From NCBI GenBank assembly GCA_001566295.1, contig KQ964259.1, forward strand, positions 677,936-741,935: DNA of 64,000 nucleotides, read 5' to 3'. Position numbers and translations under genes: made by a program. Shown one piece after another: positions 1 through 10,058 of this stretch. This stretch comes from Microdochium bolleyi (taxonomy: Eukaryota; Ascomycota; Sordariomycetes; Xylariales; Microdochiaceae). The first letter of the stretch is position 1, and every line of letters begins with the position of its first letter. Below the pieces are notes generated by a model that worked only from the letters and a program-made list of their open reading frames with translations, was not told the origin of the DNA and did no database searches.

Positions 1-1
1 A

Positions 2-703
2 AAAGCCAGCAACGGCCGCGACGCACCATCAATCGAGAAGCCAAGGCTGATACGTTTCGAATGGGGAGTCATCTGGGAGTGGCCTGTCTATCGCGACGGC
101 CCCGAGTTCGCTGCTACTTTCGGCAGCATACTGAAGTTCAACGACGCGCTGCTGCGACTCGGCAGGGCAGCGCTCGGTCAGATGCGAGTAATTTCCAAGG
201 AGAATGGAGGTGCGGGAACATTCCTCGGGGCGCATCTGCGAACAGAGTCTGACGCACTTGGGTTCTGGCCCAAATATTACCAGCAGGCGAGTGCTTACCT
301 ACAAAGAGCCAACCAGAAGGGATTTCGAGCTGCATACCTTGCCACCGGCAACACTACCGAGGCGACACGCTTCAGCAAAGATGCGATGGATTTGCTGGGC
401 ATGAAAGTCTTCACGAAGGAGGACCTTCTGTCCGGCCAGGACCGTGACGATCTGCTGGCGCTGAGCTGGGACCAGAGAGCGATTGTTGACTTTCTGATAT
501 TGCTGGGCAGCGACTACTTTGTGGGTGTGATGCCAAGTAGTTTCTCGGTGTATGTGGCCATGAAACGACATCTTCGAAAAGATGGCCTGTATATGCGGCC
601 TTACAAGGTTGGAACTGAAGGGGATGGGCTGTCATATCTGACGGGAAAATATGACCACTATTGGGACGAGTGGCTGTTCATGTTTGATGGTATGTGGCCT
701 TGA
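2..703 (+). CDS. GDP-fucose O-fucosyltransferase-like protein (5' partial)
   Basis: The reading frame is open from the left edge to a TGA at 701-703, giving 233 residues of the C-terminal part. Visible hallmarks are an R-x-E motif in AHLRTESDA, a predicted beta-alpha segment AAYLATGNTTEA, and the acceptor-side stretch ending LLGSDYFVGVMPSSFSVY, all typical of fungal O-fucosyltransferase-like (GT65/GT68-like) proteins that would use GDP-fucose in the secretory pathway. The protein ends DGMWP. A GTATGT lies just before the stop, so a further intron is possible, but the ending is compatible with the family as I know it. The N-terminus lies outside the window. The family call is by recognition; the substrate is unknown. 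Confidence 0.7.
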   Translation, partial: KASNGRDAPSIEKPRLIRFEWGVIWEWPVYRDGPEFAATFGSILKFNDALLRLGRAALGQMRVISKENGGAGTFLGAHLRTESDALGFWPKYYQQASAYLQRANQKGFRAAYLATGNTTEATRFSKDAMDLLGMKVFTKEDLLSGQDRDDLLALSWDQRAIVDFLILLGSDYFVGVMPSSFSVYVAMKRHLRKDGLYMRPYKVGTEGDGLSYLTGKYDHYWDEWLFMFDGMWP

Positions 704-1157
704 GAAAAGAGATCAAAATGGTAGAAAATAGTGGGAATATGCAAGAAGTAGCATCGCAAACAACCTCAGATAGGCGATCACGAGCCAATATCTATGCAAT
801 GTGGTTTCGCCTCCCTTGTAATGGAAAGGTTGTGGAAGGATGCGTGAAGTGTTTCGGTATCGTTGAGTTGCGAGGCATGCACCGAAGGTGGGGGTGCTTC
901 ACCCTGAGATTCCAGTCTTCAATGTCTACCACTCACCAAAACGCTTGCACACTCGCCTTGACAAGTCACTGACTATCGAGTAAGCAACGGGTAGTTCATT
1001 TCCGCCGCTCTTCGTCTTCACTGCACAATTTTGCCTCCGGTCTATGTGGCAGACCTTGCGCAGCGGACTCGTCTTAACTCCCTCCCGCTCTTCCACCATC
1101 ACCACCAGATCATCATCAGCACGAGCAGCCGCAGCATCAACGAGACACAGGTCAGCC
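704..1157. other. intergenic region, no gene seen
   Basis: About 450 bases between the O-fucosyltransferase-like gene and the rhodanese gene. It should hold the 3' UTR of the first and the promoter of the second. A pyrimidine-rich stretch with CCATCACCACCAG-like repeats lies just upstream of the rhodanese start. No conserved ORF was recognised. Confidence 0.5.
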
Positions 1158-1852
1158 ATGTCGATGGAGACGGTCGCCACGCTGAGGCGCATCCAGCCCG
1201 AGGAGCTCGCGCGGATGCTGAAAGAGCAGCAAGGCTCCGCCGACGCAGGGGCGGAAGAGTCGAAGATTGCAATCGTGGATGTCCGCGATGACGGTATGTC
1301 CAACCTCGTCCCGGTCCTTGTGTGTTTGCCTTTCGTACTATCCCTTCTCTGTGGCTCCATTGATGTTTGACATCGCTGTTGCTCTTGACTCAGTCACTCA
1401 CTGGAAGCACATCTGATGACATTAAACTATTGTCCTTATCATTTCAACATTCGCAAATTTCCCCGAATACTTGACGTCGGCCGTTCCCACTCCTTGACCA
1501 GAGCTAACCAACTGTAAACGCAGACTATATCGGCGGGCACATCCAAGGCTCCATCCATGCCCCCTCCCGCGCGCTTGACACGTGGATGCCCACGCTCCTG
1601 CGGCGCCTCGCGGACAAGGAGGTCGTCGTGTTCCACTGCATGCTGTCCCAGCAGCGCGGGCCCTCGGCGGCGCTGCGGTACGTCCGCGAGAAGGACGCCG
1701 CAGCCGCGCGGAGCGGCTCCGGGGCGACCGCGCAGGGACTGAAGCAGCGGGTGGTTGTGCTGGATCGCGGGTTCCAGGGGTGGCTGGAGCAGTATGGCGA
1801 GGACGCAGCGCTGACGGAGGGCTACCGCAAGGATCTGTGGGACGATATGTGA
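1158..1852 (+). CDS. Cdc25-like rhodanese (Ych1/Ibp1/Arr2-type phosphatase or arsenate reductase)
   Basis: Two exons, 1158-1293 and 1524-1852 (154 residues), joined across a 230-base GTATGT...CGCAG intron that completes an Asp codon. The single rhodanese domain carries the active-site loop HCMLSQQRGP (Cys, then Arg five residues on), the CX5R signature of small Cdc25-like phosphatases such as yeast Ych1 and Arr2 and fission-yeast Ibp1. The preceding YIGGHIQGSIHAP segment is the typical rhodanese entry strand, and the C-terminal helix FQGWLEQYG is also typical. The start ATG at 1158 follows GTCAGCC; the exon is open further upstream, but the extension is low-complexity. It is probably cytosolic. 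Phosphatase versus arsenate reductase cannot be decided from sequence. Confidence 0.88.
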
Positions 1853-1994
1853 TGGCGGGGGAGGGCGACAAGCACAATACATTCATGCAATCAATCGGCT
1901 TAGACGAATAGAGTCTTGGCGTCGAAGAAACAGACGTGAGCCTTAATGGTGTATCTACAAACCACCTAAGTAATTGCTCCGCGGTTAAGAGTGT

Positions 1995-3120
1995 CTAGTC
2001 ATCATCATCGTCGTCGTCATCCAGTGACGTGAACATGAACTGCTTCTTCTCACCGACAGGAGAAGTGGCCGGCGGGTTGCCCGCACCACCAGCGCTGACG
2101 CTCTGCCGCCGCCAGCCCTCGGCAGCCTCCTTCTCGCGGCGACGCGCGAGCTCGGCGCGCTGCCGTGCCTGCTCCTCGCGGAGTCGCTTCTCCCTCTCTT
2201 CGCGCTCGGCCCGCTCGCGTTCTTCCTGCTCGCGCCGCTCCTGCTCCTCGCGCTCCTTGCGCAACTTCTCTTCCTCCGGGTCGTAGTCCTCCGGGTCGAT
2301 GCCCTTCTCCATGAGGATGGCCATGGACGCAAGTGATCCCTGCCTCACGTTGTCCTCATTGGGCCACGGGATGAACTGCGTCTGGATCGTCGACTTGATG
2401 TGCTCGACAATGTGGCCCGGTAGGTGGCGCTCTGCAGACTCGGTGGAAAGCTGCGACTGCGACGCCATGGGGTCCAGCGAGTGTTGCTGAGAAGCGTTTG
2501 CGGGAGCCGGAGTCGCGCCGCCGAGGACGGACTGGGCGCCGTTGGGCGTGGCGGCGGGGGTGCCCGCGATGCCGCCGGGCGTGGTCGCGGCCGTCTCAAG
2601 ACCGCTGGTGATTGTGATCTCGGCATTGTTGCTGTTCTGGAGCTCGGTCTGGGCGTGGAGAGCGGCGACGGCGGCGGCGGGCGGGATGGTGGTGCGGCTG
2701 ATGATGCGGGCGTAGTTGAGGAGCTGATCGTACTGGATGTCGTAGTGCGGGCCGTCGGGGAAGACGGTCGCGGGCGCGTTATTGAGCTCCTTGCGGGTGT
2801 TTGCGAGCAGGCTCAAGGTGTCCTTGATCTGGGCGTCGAGGCTGGCGGTCGCGGCGCGCAGCTGCTCGAGTCGCTGGTAGTTGGTCTGGTGGGCTTGCAC
2901 TGAACGAAGTGGGAGGGATACAGTCAGTTACAGCTGTCTCGATGAATAGCCAGTCGTTGCGGGGGGGCTCACGCTCTTGCAGGCCCTTGTGAAGCTCCTC
3001 GTCGGCGGCAACATAGTCGTGTGCCTGTGCGATGGACGGGTTGTACTTGGCGATGGAGTCGGTCAGGGAGCCGAGGGCCCTCTCGACGCGGTCGAAGCGC
3101 GCATCGATCTGCTTGTCCAT
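1995..3120 (-). CDS. MED4: Mediator complex subunit 4
   Basis: Two exons on the minus strand, 3120-2973 and 2899-1995 (350 residues), with a 73-base GTGAGC...TTCAG intron. It belongs to the middle module of Mediator, which bridges activators and RNA polymerase II in the nucleus. The N-terminal 110 residues are a predicted helical heptad region (YQRLEQLRAATASLDAQI). The fungal Med4 core includes the stretch ending LLNYARIISRTTIPP and, near residue 230, FIPWPNEDNVRQGSLASM followed by GIDPEDYDPEEE. The C-terminal third is an E/R-rich coiled coil, and the chain ends in a run of eight aspartates encoded by ATC/GTC-type repeats near the stop. Family identity is firm. Confidence 0.93.
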
Positions 3121-3557
3121 GGCGACATGTCAAAGAGACGTCTGGATGAAGCAGCGATGTAGCACGGCAGAGAGTCAAGCGACAAGAAGTCCAGCCGCAG
3201 AGAAGTGCTGCTCGAGAACGTGGGCCATCGTGAGGACGGGTCGGAACCAGCAAGCAAGCCAATTCACAGTCATGGAAGCGACAGGGGTCTCGGCGCTAGC
3301 TCTCCCGGCGGAGCTCAAACTGCCGTCAGCAAGGTCCGGCGAGTACGGAATGTGGCTGCTATTTGCACCAGCCACACCTCGACTTTGCCTCTGCCCAGGG
3401 TCGGCGTGGCTGACCTGCCGGGGCCACCCGAAGCCTGCTGGGCGGGCAGGCTCAAAGAATCTCGCGCAGCGCCGGCGTCACTCGAGCCTGCAACATTCGA
3501 CTCTGCTCGAACATCACAACCCCATCGACGCCCGCGTCCGACACGCCAACCGCCAAG
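3121..3557. promoter_or_regulatory. divergent MED4/QCR10 promoter region
   Basis: A 437-base gap between the divergent starts of MED4 and QCR10. It must contain both core promoters. No diagnostic regulatory motif was identified by eye. Confidence 0.6.
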
Positions 3558-4294
3558 ATGGTCCTCCCTGTACGTCCACGCCCTTCCGCCTCAGAAATTT
3601 CGACTCGGCCCGCACACCCAGGCCCACGGAGCACGCTCTGCGCCTGCTAGACCTTGCACAACAAACTGACAGCTTCGATGCAGACACCCCTCCGCATGGC
3701 GCCTCAGCCCTCGTACAAGAGCCCTTACGGCCCCAAGTGAGTGCTTTCCGACGACCAAGCGAAAGCCCAGAGCGAAGCGAAGCGAACCAATGCGCCAAAT
3801 CTCCGAACCCGATTGCGAAAGCAATTCCACTGCAGCCGATGGTCGGCTGGCCAGCAGACGGTGCTCCGGCAACGCTATGCCGAGGGCAGACTCGCCGCGA
3901 TGCAAATAGGAAATCAATGAGCTGACAGGAGGCGCAACGACAGGTACCACTACCAGCCCAACTTTGCTGGCTGGACCATGAAGCAGGGCGCTCAGCTGTA
4001 AGAGATCCCGCGCCCTGGAGAGATACAATGTTTGTGGGCTGGGCAACTAACGACGCGGTGCTTGTGTGTTACAGTGGCTTCAAGGCCGGTGCTTTCGGCG
4101 GTGTCGCCCTCTTTGCCGTCATCTTCTACGCCTCCGGTATCCCCCGTGTCCAGAACGACATCTTGATGAAGATCCCCTTCCTCGAGAAGTACTACGTCAA
4201 GGACATCCCTGCCTCTGACAACGTAAGTGGCCTGTTGCTGCGTCGACCTTGAGAAATGGCAAGCAAGACTGACATTGCCATACAGCCGTTCTAA
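3558..4294 (+). CDS. QCR10: cytochrome bc1 complex subunit 10
   Basis: Five exons: 3558-3569, 3684-3736, 3944-3997, 4075-4222 and 4286-4294, giving 91 residues. It is a small single-pass subunit of ubiquinol-cytochrome c reductase (complex III) in the inner mitochondrial membrane. Seen in sequence: YKSPYGPKYHYQPNF near the N-terminus, one membrane segment (FGGVALFAVIFYASGIP), then conserved charged residues and the terminal ASDNPF typical of the fungal family. Exon 1 is only 12 bases (Met-Val-Leu-Pro, in a CCAAGATGG context) and the last exon is 9 bases (Pro-Phe-stop). If exon 1 is not used, the ATG at 3696 gives an 83-residue form. All splice sites are GT-AG and the frame closes exactly. Confidence 0.85.
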
Positions 4295-4692
4295 GCAATT
4301 GCAATTGTCCGAAAGCGAGGTTTGAGCTGGGAGAAGGATGGTGTTGGAATGCGAGCATGAGCGTAGAGGCCGGATTCCTTTGTACAAAACCTTGAAACAA
4401 TAGACGACACCAAGCCTTATCATTTGTCACGTTCTCCCCACACGTCCTCATCCTGTGCCCTTGGTTGCGATGTTGTTGTTGCTGCAATTGTCTGATGTTC
4501 GCAGTCAGCTGGTTTGACGGCTTTGTGATTGGGCCAGCACGGTCGTGACAGGCCCCATATGGACCGAGCTGCCACTTTCACTGGCACCAAACTCCACGTT
4601 TCATCATCTCCATGACCATTGAGTGCACAGTCATAACCTAGCAACCAAATAAAGATGCCAGCTCCGCGTCCGTGAGCCTCTTTTCTTCCACG
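4295..4692. other. intergenic region, no gene seen
   Basis: About 400 bases between QCR10 and ALG10 in the same orientation. It is expected to hold the QCR10 3' UTR and the ALG10 promoter. A CCATATGG palindrome at about 4555 is the only local symmetry noticed. No coding potential was recognised. Confidence 0.5.
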
Positions 4693-6885
4693 ATGGATGC
4701 TCTGCCACTGTCCGGTGTCGCGCAGCTGGGCACTGTCGCCTGCCTGCTCGCGTCAGTCCACGTCTACCACAATGGCGTGCCCACATCACAGGGTCTTGCC
4801 AGGATATCAGCCACCCTCACGACTGGCCTGATCCCCTTCATCTTTGGGACAGCATGGCTCAGGCTGGTCACAAAGTCGGTACCGGAGCCATATCTGGTAT
4901 GCTCTTCTTGGTCAACGAACAATACCTAGACACGGTCTAACACGAAGCAGGACGAGGTGTTCCACATACCCCAGGCGCAAGTCTACTGTGAGGGCAGGTA
5001 TCGCGACTGGGACGACAAGATCACCACACCACCAGGCCTGTGAGTCTCCCGACCCGATCAAGACGTTCACGTGAGCATCTGCCAGCTGACAAAGACTCGG
5101 CTCCAAGGTACCTACTGAGCATCTGGCTCATCCAGGGGACCGCTTGTACCGCCGAGAGCCTCCGCATGGTCAACGTCGGCATCGTCTCATGCATCGCCAT
5201 TGTTTCTGCGATCTGTTTCAGCCTGCAACGACGACGGCAGACCATTGCGCACTCGCTGAACACTTTCTGGGCGGGAACAAACATCGCCCTGTTCCCCGTC
5301 ATCTTCTTCTTCTCTGGGCTGTACTACACTGATGGGGCGTCGACGCTCGTCGTCCTGCTCGCATACTGGGCCCATCTCGTGCGCGCCCAGCAGGCGAAGC
5401 CATCGATCGTGTCTGACCTGGCCACGATCGTGGTGGGGCTTGCGTCCCTGCTGATGAGGCAGACCAACATATTCTGGGTGGTCGTGTTTATGGGCGGGCT
5501 CGAGACAGTCAACGCGGTGAAGAACCTACGACCAGAAAAGGCCAGCCGCCCCAAAAGCAACGCGCTGGTCGACCAGGCGGAATTCCACGCGTGGAGATAT
5601 TCGGTTGGAGACATCCACGACCCATCACTCGATGTAGCTACTCCGATCGGTAGGCCTCCCAGCTGCTCCCATGGAAATACACTTCATAATGGCAGTGATA
5701 CTGATATTGCCGTTCAGTGGACGTCGCACTCTGTGCCGTCAGCCTTATTATTGCCGGTACCTGCAACATTTTGCCCATACTGCAACGCATCTGGCCTCAC
5801 CTCACAGTCCTCGCTGCTTTCGTCGGCTTCGTGGTTTGGAACGGCGGTGTTGTTCTCGGTATGTCCCTCATGTTCTCCTCAGAAATGTCCCATATTTGCT
5901 CACAATTTTCGTAGGGGACAAGTCGAACCACGTAGCGACACTGCATCTCGCGCAGATGCTGTACATATGGCCGCTCCTCGTCTTCTTCTCGGCGCCGCTC
6001 TTCATTCTGCCCGTCGTCCAGCTCATCCGACATGCATGGACAACGTTGGCGCAAACTAAGCAAGCCAACGAAAAATCCAAGCCTCCGGTGGCACCACCAC
6101 GGGGTACACTGATCACGAGTCTCGCGACAAGCCACCTCGTCCAGGCCGCCGTCGTCCTCACCGCATTCGTCGCCGTGGCAGCGGCAATCGTCCGCTTCAG
6201 CACCATCATCCATCCCTTCACCCTTGCCGATAACAGGCACTACATGTTCTACGTGTTCCGGTACTCGATCCTGCGCGCGTGGTGGGTCCGCTTCGCGCTG
6301 GTGCCGGTGTACGTCGTCTGCGCATGGCTGTGCTGGGTCGCGCTGCAGGGTCGCTGGTTGGGAGCTGCGGATGCTGCCGAGGGACGGCGCTGGGAATGCA
6401 GCCCTTGGGATCACGGCGGTGAAGTGTCCGCGGCCAACGACAAGCACGGCACTGCGGCTTCTGCACAGCCGGCAAGAACAGACGGAGCGAACATGGCGGT
6501 ACAAGCCGACTCATCAGCACCGAGCACATCCACCGTGCTCATCCTCCTCGTCGCCACCACGCTGTCCCTGATGACGGCGCCCCTGGTCGAGCCGCGGTAC
6601 TTCATCCTGCCCTGGCTGTTCTGGCGGCTGCTCGTGCCCGCCTGGCCGCTTCCCACAACTGGCACGGGCAGCAGCAATGCCGCCACCGATGGTCGCGTGT
6701 CGAAGCTCCGACCGGCGGCGTCCTCGGCGTGGTGGCACGTCGACGCCCAGATCGTGCTCGAGACGCTGTGGTTTGCCGCGATCAACGTTGCGACCATGTA
6801 CATCTTTCTGACGCGGCCGTTCTACTGGCGGGCGCCGGATGGCAGTCTGGCGGATGGGGGCCGGGTTCAGCGTTTCATGTGGTAG
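4693..6885 (+). CDS. ALG10: dolichyl-P-Glc:Glc2Man9GlcNAc2 alpha-1,2-glucosyltransferase
   Basis: Five exons: 4693-4896, 4951-5039, 5108-5649, 5718-5858 and 5915-6885 (648 residues). Alg10/Die2 adds the last glucose to the lipid-linked N-glycan precursor in the ER lumen. Diagnostic stretches are [16 protein letters not shown] and [11 protein letters not shown] in the first luminal loop, [32 protein letters not shown] after the fourth splice, [14 protein letters not shown], and a C-terminal QRFMW. About a dozen hydrophobic segments fit an ER multispanning GT-C enzyme. The region around residues 450-510 is a hydrophilic, low-conservation loop. Each intron is GT-AG and the phases close. The start is the first in-frame ATG. 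Confidence 0.93.
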
Positions 6886-7572
6886 ATGCGCACGTGTGGG
6901 TACTTGGCAGTGTGCATTTCGCAGGCAGGCCCAGTGCCAGGCGTATGGACGTTGCTGGTGGATGACTTGCCGTCCGCGGAGAGGAAGATGGATCGCCAGG
7001 GGGTACCAAGTCGATGCCGTCACAGCTAGATAGAATATATGTGCTTCACAAACTGGTTCGATCACAAGTGGCTTGTAATGTGTATGGGTTGTGTTCGTCA
7101 TCGCGACAGCATGCTTTTATTGTTTGCAAAGTTCTGGCTTCGAGAAGTCCTGATCGAACTCCATGGCCAGTACCCAGATATCATCAGTCGTTCATATTTA
7201 CCCAGCGACGAGCTGGTCCACCAGTGCGTCGTCAGAGCCCGTTATTTCTCGCCCAGACTATGGTTTACAGTCGGGAAGTTACCCAAAGCTCCAAATATAT
7301 ACAAACCCGAAAAGCAAGAGAGAACGCCGTTGGAAGTGAAAAGCACCGTGTTGGACCCTTACGCCGGTCCCCATTCCCAAACCAGTAGTGTAGTACAATC
7401 CGCGATACGCCCAGAGTGCATGTTCCTTGTTTTTTTTGGGCCGCTTGTGTTGCGTCTCGAGGCCCTTGTGCATGTCTTTAGATTGGCAACCGTGAGGTCA
7501 AATGTAGCATGCAGTCCGCGTGCGGGCCTCAGAGACATTTTGAGTCATCTCCAAGTCACAGTCTGCTCGGTT
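6886..7572. other. intergenic region between convergent genes
   Basis: About 690 bases between the convergent ends of ALG10 and the His-rich conserved protein. A plus-strand reading frame across 7039-7584 shows no recognisable domain, is rich in Arg, Phe and Cys, and runs into the antisense of the next gene, so it is not called. The region should hold two 3' UTRs. Confidence 0.5.
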
Positions 7573-8019
7573 TCAGAGACTTAGCCGGTCGAGACTGAGG
7601 CGGTCCTGGCTGCGCTGCCTCTTGACGACGCCGAGCTTGAAGAACTTCTCCTCGCCCGCTGCCGTCCTGCCGCCGATGTACCACTTGTCGGCACCGAGGA
7701 CATCGCGGAATCCTTCGCTGCTGCTGTCGCTGCCCCGCCGACGGCTGCTGTGTGCGATAGGAATGGGTCCGGGCCCGCCGTGGTGATGGTGATGCCCGCG
7801 TGGGGAGTGCAGGGAAACCTGATTTGTCACGCTGCCAGGCTGCTGCTGTTGTGTGTTTGAGGACATTGACCGTGTGCCTGCCGAGTTTGCCGCCGGGGCT
7901 TGTTGGGAGTGGCCATGCTTGCTGGGCTGTGACGAGGCGACGAGGGCTGTGGCGGGGCGCTGGCGGAACGCGGCGAGGAAGGAGGAGAAGAAGAAAGGGC
8001 GTTGTGAGGTTGACGACAT
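7573..8019 (-). CDS. conserved fungal protein of unknown function, His-rich
   Basis: A single exon of 148 residues beginning MSSTSQRPFFFSSF. The N-terminal half is low complexity (Q-rich TQQQQPG, then HHHHHGGPGP around residues 95-100). The C-terminal 50 residues look structured and conserved: SRRRGSDSSSEGFRDVLG, then KWYIGGRTAAGEEKFFKLG, and a repeated DRLSLDRLSL at the end. I recognise the GFRDVLGADKWYIGG type of block from other filamentous ascomycetes, but know no function for it. The ATG at 8019 was preferred because the frame upstream (to 8643) is proline/histidine junk with leader-like composition. The gene may have a long 5' UTR. Confidence 0.65.
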   Translation of the reverse strand: MSSTSQRPFFFSSFLAAFRQRPATALVASSQPSKHGHSQQAPAANSAGTRSMSSNTQQQQPGSVTNQVSLHSPRGHHHHHGGPGPIPIAHSSRRRGSDSSSEGFRDVLGADKWYIGGRTAAGEEKFFKLGVVKRQRSQDRLSLDRLSL

Positions 8020-10058
8020 TTCTCTGAGGCGGGTGCCGCTCTGTGCTGGTGGTGATGTGCCACCTGGGTGGCCTGGTCGAGGTGCGTGAAGTCGAGGGCT
8101 GGATTGGCGGTCGATGTCGTGTGCTTCGGGAGGCGGTCGGGTGGATCTATACTCTGTATGCGGGCTTTGTCGTCGAGGGTGTTGGCGGAGACGGGGTCGG
8201 TGAGGGACTGTTGGAATGGCGGGGTGGCAGCGGGAGGGTTCTGCTTGTGTTTTGTCCACGGACTGGGGCGATAGGCAAGAAGCGGAGATGCTGGCAGTGA
8301 CGAGAGGATCGCAGATGAGCGGGCGAGCAGAGTACAGCTGGAGTGCAGCAGGAGATGATGCAGAGCAAGGAGGATATGTGTGTGGTGAGTGAGAGTGTGG
8401 GTGGGTGCCCGGATTGATGCAATGCAGATGGTGCGCAGCCTGTGATGCGTGCCTAATGCAGTCGGGTGTTGATGATGGCGGTTGGTGGAGGTGCCCAGGA
8501 GGGTACAGAGTGGGCAGCCCGGGCGGACCCGGGCCCGCCCTCCTTGCAAATGGAGGGGGCCTCAGTGGCTGCCAGCCCTGCAACTGCCCATGCGGTGTGC
8601 TGTGCGTCGCCAACTCGTGGAGGCCCACCCCCACCATCGTCACTGCAGCCGAGTCAGGCTCGTCTCATCGTCGCTTGACAAGCCCTTGACTGCTGTCGCT
8701 CTCTCTCCAGGCGATGCGAGGTCACCACCACGGTGGAGAGCGATATCGCTTTCAGTGTCCAAAGTCCCGCAGCTCCGCTCAAGTACCTCGAGGTTATTAC
8801 CTTTACCAAGCTAAGTATCTGAAGGCAGCAAGGCTCCCAGCGTGGCCTGACCACCGTCATGGACCCGAAGCCCAAGGACCTGCCCTGGCCGATCACGAGC
8901 CCAGCGAGCCCGACCTGGAGACCAGCACACGCGCACCGTCATCGCCAGCGCCTAGTCCGAGCTCTGCCGATCAGCGCCAGCGCCAGCGCCCAGCTTCCAG
9001 AATGCCGGATCCGCTTCCACCACACCATTAATTCAACTGTTGTGTGCGTAGCACCCGGTCGTCCGGACTACACACTCTGCACACGCTGCACACGCTGCTT
9101 GCGGCTGACCCCAACGTGCGATTCGCAGTACTGCCGCAGGGACGTGCTCCCAAAGGGATGGTTGCACAGACTGGGTGCGCGCTGGGACTGTGACTCGCTT
9201 GAAGAAGGTGCTGGATAAAGCACCCTCCTCCTGTCGCAGTCAGAGTATATGACGAAGAGGACGGACGACCTTGGCAGCTGGCCCTACTGTCAAACCAAAT
9301 CTAGCCCTCTGCCTTCCCCACGTTCTTCTCGCCTGATGGCGCCGGCTCTCGAGCTGATCTCCACCCACCCGCTCGTGAGGACTCAGCTGTTTCCTTCCAG
9401 TGCGCCTAGAGGCAGCCTGCGTCAAACATCGGCGTATAGAGCCGAACATCGCTGCGAACCGGACGCGGCCCTCCAAGGCCCTGGCATTTGGTTCAACAAG
9501 GTCAGGGATCATAATTCGCTGCGACTGTACGGGAACACCCATTCCTGCCCAAAACAATATGAACACACACCCGAGTTCAAGAGTGCAAGAGGTGGCTGAT
9601 GCCTCAGGCGCCAGCCTCACAGGCGGCTCCTTCCCCATGGGCGCTGGAGTGGGGCTGGCTGGGCACAGCCGTGGGACTCCGCACTTTCCCCAACCTCGAG
9701 GCGGGCCGCGGCGCTTTTGCCTCGGCACCTCCGCGCCATCACCCTCAGCTTGTATCACCACAGTCAGTTGCCAATGCCTCCGAGAGAGCAGCGCCCTGCG
9801 TACCCTTGCCAATATACAACGAAGCATACAAAAATTCCACTGTAATCAGCGTCTTGCAAGGTCTCCGGCCCCAGTCGACTGCCTCCGCTGTCCGTCGCCT
9901 TGCAGCGTCCGGACATTCCGAGGTCCGTGGCAACTCCACACCACAACCCGCCGAGCACCGTTATCTAGATTCTTACTCCCTCTTGTCTTGCACTTCAGGA
10001 ACTCGATCTCACTCTATCTCTCTTGTTCAACACAGCCGCACACACAGACAATAGCACA
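8020..10058. other. long intergenic region, no gene seen
   Basis: Two kilobases between the divergent starts of the His-rich protein and the acyl-CoA dehydrogenase. It contains CT/CA-rich leader-like sequence on both sides, small CAGCGC repeats (8972-8989) and a GCACACGCTGC duplication near 9080. Long open frames on both strands have the Pro/Ser/Arg composition of GC-rich noncoding DNA and match no family I know. It may hold long 5' UTRs or an unrecognised noncoding transcript. Confidence 0.5.

Noticed and set aside
7039..7584. 181-codon plus-strand frame between ALG10 and the His-rich gene
   Set aside because: No recognisable domain, overlaps the end of a real antisense gene, and lies in expected 3' UTR sequence.
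8019..8643. N-terminal extension of the His-rich protein
   Set aside because: The extension is Pro/His/Ser-rich leader-like sequence without conservation signs; the ATG at 8019 is a better start.
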